From: Mallotus nudiflorus
Taxonomy: Eukaryota > Streptophyta > Magnoliopsida > Malpighiales > Euphorbiaceae
NCBI GenBank assembly: GCA_947683625.1
Contig: CANTUR010000836.1
Location: 19,627-83,626, forward strand
Length of the DNA: 64,000 nt
Reading direction: 5' to 3'
Positions 12,101-22,614 of the stretch are shown one piece after another (positions within the stretch are counted from its first letter, which is position 1; every line of letters begins with the position of its first letter). The notes under the pieces were generated by a model. It saw only the letters and a program-made list of their open reading frames with translations, was not told where the DNA came from and did no database searches. A program made the translations under genes and the position numbers.

Positions 12101-12367
12101 TATTTTATTTATACGAGATGCATTTTAAGAAATTGAACTGGATTGTATTAAAAAGATTTTATATATATGAGATGAGTTGAGATTTGATTTAAATCCAGTT
12201 AATGAAATTGTTATTATGATATTTATGATTTTCATTTCCGCTGCATTTGATATTGTTATTATTACTATTGCATATTTTATTTTATTTTTAGGCTTGCTAC
12301 GGGTTCCGGATTCGAAAGAATTCCCGTTCCTTAGCGCCGGTCATGGCCCCTGTTTTGGGTTGTGACA
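9125..12367 (+). repeat. 3' LTR of element A
   Basis: 3243 bp, collinear with the 5' LTR (same length, TG...CA ends). Differences are scattered and mostly C/T and G/A transitions, densest in the GC-rich leader island (about 9640-9890). The splice donor of island 1 is lost here (GTTGAGT) while it is intact in the 5' copy. Confidence 0.93.
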
Positions 12368-12372
12368 GAAAC

Positions 12373-12704
12373 ACCTATTGACAACATATGCAAGCAATTT
12401 GGATAATCCTAAGGGAAGTTACTGGGCCATTACTTGAGCTTGGTTCATTAAACAAGTTAAGCTTACCTTAGCAAGATGCTCCCCTTAAGGACTTGGGTTA
12501 CAAGCTAAGGTCAAATGGGCACGACATCTTTTGCTCACTTAAGAATAAGTTCCTTTTTAAGGACTTGGGTTATAGGCCATAGTCAGATTGGCCCAACACA
12601 TATTCTTAGATCAAGTAAAGATTAAGAGTAATGGTTAGAAAATTTGCAATCCTATGAAGCTAGTGGAATCGAGGGACTATAAACCAATGTCATTCGTTTA
12701 TAAG
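12373..12704. other. Unassigned spacer with a ~70-bp imperfect direct repeat
   Basis: No gene seen. AAGGACTTGGGTTA begins at about 12486 and again at about 12557, within two imperfect copies of a ~70-bp unit. The last five bases (12700-12704, ATAAG) are the target site of solo LTR F. Confidence 0.4.
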
Positions 12705-15700
12705 TGTCACGACCCAAAGCAGGGGCCATGACCGGCGCTAGGGAACGGGAATTCTTTTGAATCAGGAACCCGTAGTAAGCCTAAAAAATAAAATAAATCA
12801 TGCAATAATAACAATAACCATATAATATGCAGCGGAAATAAAAATCATAAATATAATGATAACACTTCATCACTGGATTTGAATCAAATCTCATCACATA
12901 TATAAAATCTCTTTAATACAAATCCAGTTTCAACATAATACATCTCTTTAAATAAAATACAAGAAATCCAATACTTTAATTCACAACTACTGCAGTATCT
13001 AGATTATAAAATAAGACTCAAGTAGATAATTTACATAAAGAAGTCGGGGCGGAAGAAATCCGGCATATCGACCTGCTACTGAGGTCTGAAGAAGTTGACT
13101 CTCCTGAAAAATAGTCAACGGAGGGGAGTCAGACCTCACTGAGTGAATTACTATAATATATATACATACACACTAAATGATAATGCATACAGTCAACGGT
13201 ATATATGTAATATGTATATATACAGGCAAATTCATACAGATGCAGAAAAATCATTTTTATATATTTTATTGAAAAAATCCCAGTTTATGAAGGATCACAT
13301 AGTACCCTAGAATATCGCAACCTCAGAAATAGTGTTAAACAACACTCTAGCCATACAGGCTCACTTATTCCAAATATATCCACTTAATCCATTTGGACAG
13401 TAGACTGGCCCCGAGACACTAAGTCAACCGAGCTCCAGCAGTCTGACAGCCAGTGTGATTGGCCCTGAGACACTTGGTCAACCGAGCTCCAGCAATCACA
13501 CCCACAAACCACATCTCACATATCGATAATCATAATCAAATCAATATCCACAAATAAGTTAGTATTATAGCCTAAATACTATAGGCGTACCGGTACGTAC
13601 TCGGTCCTAGTGCTGCCCACTAGGTAGCACGTTCTATTGATATCCTTCATCATTAATATAAATCATTCATTCACAAAAATAAATGATGCATGAAGTTCAA
13701 TAAAATAACAACATAAACCATATATATACTAGAAATATACCAAAAGTAAACCAGGTATATTTCGAGTATATATACATCAAATAAATCCAGTCAAATCATA
13801 AATTAAACTAAAAATATATTTAAAAACATTTTAAATATATTTTATTAACAAAACATGTATATAATTTAATATATACCAAAAATATACTTAATGTAAACTT
13901 AAGAAATAATCAAATTATTTATGCATATTTAATCAACATAAAACATGCATTTCTAAATCATGCATCCTAAGCATATATATATAGTATAGTAACTCACCTA
14001 ATGCGCCCCACGAGACAGGTCCGACGGGCCTGGTCCACTAGCCCTCGGTCTCGGCGCAACTAAACAAATAATGAATAATAGACATCAGAATAAACCTAAC
14101 AGAAATCCTAGAATTCAATCTAGAATATTAAAACACAGAATCAGAAATTAGGGTTCGATTGGACATCACGTTTTACGAGAATTCTACCGAAAATCCGGCA
14201 GAACCTCCCCTGTAAAATGGACATCTCTCTACTCAAAAGAGTAGAGCCGACCCTGTAAGGAAATACACTTCGAAAAATTACACAAGGCACAATCAAAATC
14301 CCACGGTCAAACTCTAAACTACATTCCACCGACCGGGGTCCACAAACACAGAACATATTCCAGGTATACCAAAAATATCCTTAAATCACAGGACTACATT
14401 TTATACGTAGAAATTACATAATTAACCTTGAAACACTGTAAAAACCGATTTAAAACTCATTTTATTAGAAAAATCGTATACTATATATATAATTGAAAAT
14501 AATTCACGAAAAATAGTTTTAATTAGTTAAAAATACTAAATAATTTATAGAAATCATTTCTATACCTTAAATAATTATTAAAAACCAATTAAATTACATT
14601 TTTAGCCAATTTAGGGTAAAATTACCAAAATACCCCTATATATATAAATATACTTAAATTACTTCAAAAATTCACCAAAAATTATACAATTATCCAAAAT
14701 TAAATTTCTCAACATATTTATCAATAATATTAATAATTAAACTCAATTAACCAATTAAATTCAAATAAAAACACAATTAACCCTAATTTCTCAAAATCAC
14801 ATAAACTTCAATAATTCAAAATAAATACTTAGAAATTCATAAAAATTCCAAATAAATTCCTATAATTCATTTCAACACCTAATTTAACCATAAACTCCAA
14901 TTTAATAATTTAAATAATTAATTTCCGAAAATTAGAAAATAATATTAAGATATTCAAAAATACCCAAAAATCCAAAAAATCTCCAAAAATTCTACAAAAA
15001 TTCATACATGTATATTGAGCTACTAGGAACAAAATTTTTGAAGGAATTTTTCATGAATCATCCAATTCAAAGCTCAAAAAAATCAAAAACCCTAATAGGC
15101 TGAAATTGAAAATTCGAAACCTAAGCAATTCTAGACCATTTTAGCTCAAACCAAAGCTAGAATCACACTCACCGGAGCTCAAGGAGAAGAAAGAGACCGG
15201 CGGTGTCAAAAACGATGGCCGTAATCGGCATGATCGACGATGGATCGATTTTCGGCTTCTCTGGCTAAAATCGACTTCTAGGCGCCGGAAACGGCTACCA
15301 CAGGCGGCGAGGAAGGCTAGGGAAGGCGGTGGCACACCGGACGGCACACCCACGGTGAAGAAACGATAGTAGCAGAGACCAGAACGGCGAAGGGAACGGG
15401 CGAGAGGAAGAAGAAGACTCGGGGGCAAATGTGTAATTTTCCAAACTTTTGATTTTTGATGTATATATGTATATATATATATACTTTATACTATATGTTA
15501 AAATAATATTAAATTACACACATCAAATATACACCACACACATAAAATTTAATATTTTAATAATTTATACTAAATAAAAATAATTAAATAACAATAAAAC
15601 TAATAAATAATTAATATAATATTAGGGTAATATTAAACCCTAATTAAATAAATATACACACACAGGCTTTATTTAATAATTTAAAAATATGCATGAGTTC

Positions 15701-15936
15701 ATGCAAGTCCGTAAATACATTTAAAATAATTAATAATACATTGTTTACGTGAAAATTTCCCCAAAAATGAAAGTCCCGGGAAAATTTTACGTAAAACACT
15801 GAAAATAATACACAGTAATTAAAATAGGTTTTAAATACATATCAACTCGTAAAAAATATCATATAATATACAGAAATTATTAACACTGCATATCCCAATA
15901 CAGTGTAAAAATATTTTAAAAACACGGGATATTACA
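12705..15936 (-). mobile_element. Solo LTR F of the Tekay-like family
   Basis: A 3232-bp LTR in minus orientation: reads TGTCACGACCC at the left and GGGATATTACA at the right. It is flanked by a perfect TSD ATAAG (12700-12704 and 15937-15941) and has no interior, so it is a solo LTR left by recombination between the two LTRs of a former element. The TATA block, splice-like sites and stem-loop cluster (about 13400-13640) are all recognisable on the minus strand. Confidence 0.93.
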
Positions 15937-15941
15937 ATAAG

Positions 15942-16732
15942 GACATGCAAAAATGAATACAAGAATAAAATTCTTCTAAAGAATGCAAGCAGAATCATTA
16001 TCTCTTATCCTTAGTAGAGTTGCCACTATTAACGGAGAGATTTAGTGTGTGCCCAAGTTTTTTGCAACCATAATACTGTTTGAGTTTAAGTTTCTAAGGA
16101 ACACATTAACCACTATCACATAAATAGGGCGTGGAGATGAGGAGTCGCCAATCAGGGTAATAACTGGGACAATGTGTGAATGGTAACTCAATTCTCTAAA
16201 AGAGGGTTACCACCACACCGAAAGGATTATGCGTACAGAATACTAACTTCTTTTATTCTCTTGTTCTTTAAAATTATCTTTATTAATTACTGTTTTATTC
16301 TCTATTTATATGCAATTTATATTAAACCCTTATTTATAATCAACTTTAAGGCAACTAATCTTATGAAAAGCATATAAACAATGCATTCACACAAAGCAAA
16401 CAATCCTTAAGTTAGTTTAATCTACATTGATTTTAATTAGATGAGCTAAATCTACATATTTTAATTTACAAGTAAGCCTAAAAGCTAATGGACCTAATTC
16501 CTATTTAATTTAAATTTAAATGATTCTAAGTCTATTTATTTTAATTCTAAAAAATGAGTCTAAATCTACAAAGTAAGAAAACTTTAAATTAATGGGCCTA
16601 ATTCTCCATGTTTTAATTTTAAATTGATCCTAAGTCTACAATTTATGAAAAGTGGCTTAAGTTAATGGGTTATGTCTAATTATTTTAATTAAACTAAATG
16701 GCCTATATCTAAATTAACTAAGTGGGCATAAA
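15942..16732. other. Unassigned AT-rich spacer
   Basis: No open frame with protein-like composition and no recognised transposon. A GC-richer patch near 16120-16230 is followed by AT-rich sequence with repeated short phrases such as ATGGGCCTAA. It could be a remnant of an old element. Confidence 0.3.
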
Positions 16733-16741
16733 TTATTTCTA

Positions 16742-17264
16742 GGAATAAGTACAATTTTGATCCATTTGGTTTTGCTTTTAGCAAAACCAATCTTGTGGTT
16801 TTTTTTAAATACCATGTATTTCACATTTTTTACACTTTAGTACCTTTTTAACTAATATCATCATTATTTTATAATAAAATATTAATATAATATTAATTTA
16901 AATGATAAATTTATTCTATATATGATTTACGATCAATCCAACCAATTGATTATTTTTAAAAATATTGTAAATTTATTTTAAAAATAATTTCTTTTTATAC
17001 ATAATTAAATTAAAAATACATCTAGATTTGATTTTTTTGTGAGTTTATTGTAGTTAGTTGAATAATATAGTACTAATTATATGATTTTAGCATTGAAAAT
17101 GCATATTATTTTTATATTAAAACATGTATTTTAAACAATATTTGTTAGAAGGGTACTAAAGTGTAAAACAAAATAAAACATATGGTACTTAAAAGCTAAA
17201 AAAATAACACATTACTGGTTTTGTCAAAAGGCAAAACCATAGGGATCAAAATTGTATTTATCCC
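16742..17264. mobile_element. MITE, probably Mutator-type
   Basis: About 523 bp, very AT-rich, non-coding, with long inverted ends: GGAATAAGTACAATTTTGAT at the left matches the reverse complement of the right end (GGGATAAATACAATTTTGAT) with two mismatches, and the similarity runs about 45 bp inward. Flanking 9-mers TTATTTCTA (16733-16741) and TTATTTATA (17265-17273) differ at one position and fit the 9-bp duplication of Mutator elements. Each arm also contains its own small palindrome (GGTTTTGC with GCAAAACC). Confidence 0.65.
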
Positions 17265-17583
17265 TTATTTATAACCTAAATCTAATTAATTATGGACTTA
17301 TTGTTTAATTAATTAATTAAGCCTAAAATTAATTTAAATTATTAAATTATTAAACTAAGGGGTTTTTTCATAAATGCCCCAAAATAGAAGCTAAACAACA
17401 AAAATACCCCCCCCCCCCCCCCCCCAAAGTTTTCTAAAATTTCTCCTCTTTAAGATCGATTGCTCCAACCTTAGCTCCAATCTACGTCCCTTAGCTAAAA
17501 ACCACATCCCTCACTCTTCTTCTTCTTCTGTAATTAATCTACATTAGCTCAAAAAATTCAGAAACTGATTTATTCAAAATACG
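17257..17583. repeat. Left copy of a ~300-bp direct duplication flanking LTR I
   Basis: Same sequence as 20679-20979, from TTTATCCCTTATTTATAACC to ATTCAAAATACG, apart from point changes, short indels and poly-C length. It covers the last 8 bp of the MITE, the short flank and the left end of the MULE remnant. See the finding on unequal recombination. Confidence 0.85.
17407..17425. repeat. Homopolymer run of 19 C
   Basis: A pure C19 run inside the left copy of the duplication. The right copy has only 7 C at the same position (about 20817-20823), so the run has expanded or contracted since duplication, or the length is an assembly error. Confidence 0.85.
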
Positions 17584-17876
17584 TGTTATGACCTATATTT
17601 TTTTAAAATTAATATATTTTAATATGAGATATGCAGCGTTAATAAATTAAAAATTTATATTTAAATTATTCTATTATTTCTGATTATTAATTGACATTTT
17701 ATGCTAAATTATATATTTTATGCAAATACGTATTCTAAAAGTTAGTAAACTTACATTAGGATTATATTATTATTATTTTGAGAAATGATATTTTCTATAA
17801 TATTAAATATTACTTAGCTATTTCATAAGTATAATTTATTCTTTATTATATTTATTATTTTCAAGGCTATTATATG

Positions 17877-17935
<59 letters not shown>

Positions 17936-20678
17936 GTAATAAAGTATTAAGGGTTTTATATTGAATATATGTTTATTAAAGTAGCATGTGTATGTATATA
18001 TACATATATGTGTATAAATATATTGTGTGTATAAATTGGGGGTTAATACACACACACACATATATATATACACATATACATATAAAACACCGAAACATAT
18101 CATCCCCTCCCCTTCTTCCCATCGCACAAGCTGAACCACTACCCTTACTGTGCCTCTCAGCCTTCTGCTAGATTGCCACCATCCTTTTTCATCTTCTCCC
18201 TCCCTTTGTCGTCTTCTCTTCTCTTCCCCGGTGCCGATGGATTCCATTTCGAATAGAAATTGAGAATTGGCCGTTAAAACCAGCCAAGCTCTGTCTGGCC
18301 ACCATTTCATGCCATTCTCCTCCTCTTTCACTGGTGAGACTCATTCCAAGCTTAGTTTAAGCTTTGATCTTTATTTGGTTGAGTTTTTGGTTGATTTTTG
18401 TTTTGAGCTCTAGGGTTTTAATTTTTTTTAGCTTGATCTAGCTTGATTCATGAAAACTCCCTTTACAAATATGATTCCTAGTAGCTCAATCTACCTCTAT
18501 GAATTTTTGTATAATTTTTGGAATTTATTTTGATTTTTGTGAATTTTTGAATATTTTATTATTATTTTATTAATTTTCATAAATTAATTATTAAAATTAT
18601 AAATTTGGTATTTTTGGTGTTATTATGAGTTAATATTAATTTTAGAATAAATAAAATAATTTTTAAGGATATTATATAATTTTTATGAATTTTTAGAGTT
18701 TATGTGAAAATTAAATAATTAGGTTAGAGTTGGATTTTTGTTGGAATATTGATATTAATAATATATATGTTGAGAAAATAATTTTTAGGCATTTTTATAA
18801 TTTTTAGGGAATTGTTTTTAGTAATAATAGTATATTATGCATATTTTGTATTATAGGGGTAAAAATGTAATTTTGTGCTAATTATAGCTAAATAATATAT
18901 TGTAGTTAGTTTTAATAATATTTAAGGATTTTAAAAGGATTTTTACAAATTATTTACTATTTTTTACTAATTAACACTAATTTTCAAAAATTATGTTCAA
19001 ATAATATATTATGTATTATTTTTGAGTATTATGTGAGATTTGGATATTTTGGTATTAAATTATGAATTTGATAGTATATATATATATATATAGTAGAGAT
19101 TTATTAATATGAGTAATTAATTTTGGATTATATTTATATTTTGATAATAAAATGTGAGTTTGGTTATGTAATTGTTGAATAATTGATATTTTATGCTAGT
19201 ATATATTTTTGGTATATATGTTTGTGAAATTTTATTTTTAAACCTTAATGAGTAATGATTTTCTAAGTTATGGATATTTATATGTAATATATATATTTTT
19301 GGAAATTAAATGATTTAATTATCAAATCAAGTTTATTATAAAGAAAATTTAAGTATGTAATTTTATTTAATTTCTATAAAAAATAAGTTGCCTATTTTCA
19401 CATTCTTTTAAAATAAATTTTGTGATGTTTGGTTGCGTTTGTGATCTCAGTCAGAGTTAAGTGTAATTCTGGGAGTCCGACTCGAGTGTGAATATCTATG
19501 AAAACTAGAAGTGCATTTTTTTTATACAGGAATGGCTTTACCTACGATAGAGAGATGTCCATTTTATAGGAAAGACTCTGCTGAAATTTTGATAGATTTT
19601 CTCATAAAACGTAACATTTTTCATAACTTCATAGCATAAATTAGGGTATTCCCATCTCGAGTCTTATCAAGTTTTTTCTGAGTCATTCTAGAGTCTCGTA
19701 ATTTTATTAATTTCCCTTCTTATTCTATAAGTATGATTTTAAAAATAAATATATTTTTTTTAGAGAGTTCTGGAGTGGGAGTTTCTAGATTAAGTTAGAT
19801 GCACGGTCATCAGCCATCTCGCTCATCCTGTAAGTTAATGAATTGATCTGTGCATGTGTTTTCTTTAAAATTTGCATGCGCTTATATTTTCAGCATAATT
19901 TATATGGTCGAGAAATTTTGTTTGTAATGTTTTTATTCATTTATTTATTTTAAAATTAGTTTGTGAGGAATTTTGGTAGAACGGGCTACCTGATGGGTTT
20001 CACCAGGATTGTGTGCACATGGTGGAGATTAAGAGATGGATCCTAAATGTGTATGACTTGTGGTTATAAACTGGGATGAGTGCCTTGGTAGAAGCCTTTG
20101 CTCTCATGGATTGGCAGTGATGTGGAAAAGTTCAAAATGGACTGGGATGGGTGCCTCGGTGGATGCCTTAGCTCTTGGGGATTGCTAATGCCATGTGTTT
20201 GGATTAAGTGGATGATTGCGGATTGGTGCCTTAGTTAATGCCTCTGCTCTCAGGGACTGGTAGTCTAGTTGGATTAAGTGGGGGGAATTGGCCATTTAGA
20301 ATTGGGCTTAGGGTTCTACCGAGATTTTTCAAAAGCTATATATTTTACGTAGGTCTACCTAGTTATATTGTGATTACTTTTGTATACTGCAGTAGAGAAA
20401 ACTGTTTAACTAAATATTTTATTCGGATGTATTATGTACTTATAATATTGTATAACTAATGTTTAATTATATTATGTACTACGATGCTATGGTTTAAATT
20501 ATATTAAGAAAAATCAGTTTGATAATGTGTATTATAATTTAAATATTTAATGCATGGTTTCAAAGTTTCTTTTCATTTATTTATTCCGCATTTCTTTAAG
20601 GCTTACTACATGATTTGGTAGCTTTATACTTTCCCATTCCCTAGTGTCAATCATGTGCCCTGGGTTCGACTCGTGACA
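17584..20678 (+). mobile_element. Diverged solo LTR I, chimeric flanks
   Basis: 3095 bp, TGTTATGACC at the start and ACTCGTGACA at the end, no interior. It is clearly related to the other LTRs (GATATGCAGCGTTAATAA near the start, AGGCTTACTAC near the end, same order of landmarks) but far more diverged. It keeps a leader island with donor at 18334, an acceptor at 19528-19529, a donor at 19830 and an acceptor at 20599-20600. A CCTGATG/CACCAGG hairpin lies at 19989-20007. About 20068-20270 holds three imperfect tandem units where other LTRs have two stem-loop units. The 5-mers at its ends (ATACG and TTTAT) do not match. Confidence 0.85.
17878..17931. repeat. (AT)n microsatellite in LTR I
   Basis: About 26 uninterrupted AT dinucleotides in the upstream (U3-like) part of LTR I. 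The apparent minus-strand open frame across it is a by-product of the repeat. Confidence 0.95.
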
Positions 20679-20979
20679 TTTATCCCTTATTTATAACCTA
20701 AATCTAATTAATTATGGACTTATTAATTAAGCCTAAAATTAATTAAAATTATTGAATTATTAAATTAAGGGGTTTTTTCATAAATGCCCTAAAACATAAG
20801 CTAAACAACAAAAATACCCCCCCAAGTTTTCTAAAATTTCTCCTTTTTAAGCTCGATCACTCCAACCTTAGCTCCAATCTATGTCCCTTAGCTAAAAACC
20901 ACATCCCTCACTCTTCTTCTTCTTCTGTAATCAATCTACATTAGCTCAAAAAATTCAGAAATTGATTTATTCAAAATAC
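20679..20979. repeat. Right copy of the duplication flanking LTR I
   Basis: Matches 17257-17583. The sequence then continues (from 20980, AATCCATT) into the rest of the MULE leader, so the right copy is the one joined to the original downstream sequence. Confidence 0.85.
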
Positions 20980-21453
20980 GAATCCATTTTCTTCTCTAAA
21001 AAATCCTTGATTTCTTCAAAAATAAACCTTTATCAAATTCTTCTGAAACCAAGATCAACCTCCATGAAATCGATCTCTACCATTATCATCAATATTTCAA
21101 AAAAAATAAAAATCAAAAATAAGATTTTAACAATTTAGAAAAGAAGAAGAAATTCAACAACAATCTTAAATCAAGGTAAGCTTTCTGATTCAGATTCATC
21201 ATTTTATTAAATCATTTAAAGCATGCAAAACCAAATCTTTTCTTCAAACAATCCAATAAAAAAATTAAACCTATTTCTCTTCGAAACTTAGATCTACATT
21301 TTCTTCAAATTATTTATCAATTACTTGATATTAAAGATAATGTATGACATAAACAGTATACATAATGTGTAAAAAAAATTTATTAAAAAAAAGAGATATG
21401 CAAAGACATATTTCTAAACTAAAAAATTATTATAAATCCTTGCTTTATTTTAT

Positions 21454-21850
21454 AATACTTTTAGTTTATGCTTGGTTTCTGACACAATTCAATGACATAT
21501 ATTTCAATTTATTTGGAAAATAAAAAAAAATGTATATGCCTATTTGAATATTGAATACTTTTAGTTTATGTTTGGTTTATGAAATAATTCAATGACATTT
21601 GTTTCAAGTTATTAAGAAAATCAAAAAACAATATATATGCTTGTTTGAATTTTGAATACTTTCATTTTACATTTGGTTTCTGAAACAATTCAATGACATA
21701 TGTTTTAAGTTATTTGGAAGAAAAAAAATTGTATATGCTTGTTTTGAATTTTGAAAACTTTTAGTTTACTTTTGGTTTTTAGAACAATTTAATGACATTT
21801 GTTTTAAGTTCATTTTATAATACATTTATTTTTTAATGACATAAAAAAAA
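21454..21850. repeat. ~100-bp tandem subrepeat, array 1 (four units)
   Basis: Units begin with AATACTTT near 21454, 21554, 21655 and 21754 (last one AAAACTTT), spacing 99-101 bp. Each includes TTTGGTTT and CAATTCAATGACAT-like phrases. The array lies upstream of the transposase fragment and recurs in units 2 and 3. Confidence 0.85.
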
Positions 21851-21889
21851 CTTTAAGAAAAGCATAGTGAATATTAAAGAATTATTTTT

Positions 21890-22033
21890 ACAAGCTGCAA
21901 AAATTACAAACTAGAAGAATTTGAGAGGTATACACATGACATACAAAAAGATAGATGTAAGAGTATACAAATACCTGAATAATATTGGACATGAAAAGTG
22001 GACGAAGGTGCACTTAAAAAATAATAGACCATG
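21890..22033 (+). pseudogene. MULE transposase C-terminal fragment, unit 1, left part
   Basis: Plus-strand pieces resemble the region before the zinc knuckle of MULE transposases (a LEEFERY-type stretch near 21912, then a segment ending in an EKW-like motif in copy 3). Several stops and shifts. It is cut by solo LTR B exactly at CCATG (22029-22033) and resumes at 51232. Confidence 0.55.
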
Positions 22034-22614
22034 TGTCACGACCCAAAACAGGGGGCCATGACAGGCACTAGGGAACGGGAATTCTTTCAAATTCAGAACC
22101 GGTAGCAAGCCTAAAAAAATAAAATACAAACATGCAATAATAATAACATAAATAAAATATTTTGCAATGGAAATAAATTTCATAAATAATAATAATCCAT
22201 CAACAGGTTTAAGTAAACAAACTCATCTCATATATAAATAATCTTTAATACAAACTTTCGTTCAATTCTTTAAAATACAAATCTCATACAAATATAATAC
22301 ATATTAATCGCACAACTTAACTACAACTACTGCAGTGTCTAGAATATAAAATAAAATCAAGTAAGCAGATTACATAATAAAGTCGGGGCAGAAGAAATCC
22401 GGCGTAAGGGTCTACTACTGAGGTCTGAAGACGAAGACTCTCTTGAAAAATAGTCAATGGAGGGGAGTCAGACCTCACTGAGTCAATTGTTATAATATAT
22501 ATACATGCATAGCTAAATGACAAATGCACACATTCAATAGTATATATAATAAATATATATACAGGCAAAAACACACAAATGTAGCAAATTCATTATATAT
22601 ATATATACTGAAAA

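Larger units (their letters stand above)
886..12367 (+). mobile_element. Element A: complete Ty3/gypsy (Tekay/Del-like chromovirus) LTR retrotransposon, defective
   Basis: Full-length element with two LTRs of equal length (3243 bp each), a 4996-bp interior, primer-binding site, decayed gag-pol and polypurine tract. It is flanked by a perfect 5-bp target-site duplication GAAAC (881-885 and 12368-12372), so the ends are exact. The order protease, reverse transcriptase, RNase H, integrase, chromodomain places it in the chromoviruses, and the Tekay-like gag and group-II chromodomain place it near Tekay/Del. The coding region is disabled by many nonsense changes and at least three single-base indels, so it cannot supply proteins. 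By eye the LTRs differ at roughly 2 percent of sites, mostly transitions, which makes it clearly older than elements C and D. Confidence 0.95.

Noticed and set aside
16180..16377. 65-residue open frame in the spacer after LTR F
   Set aside because: AT-rich, hydrophobic by composition, with no start context or similarity recognised.
17870..18331. 153-residue minus-strand frame
   Set aside because: Half of it is translated AT and CA microsatellite; the rest is the leader island of LTR I on the wrong strand.
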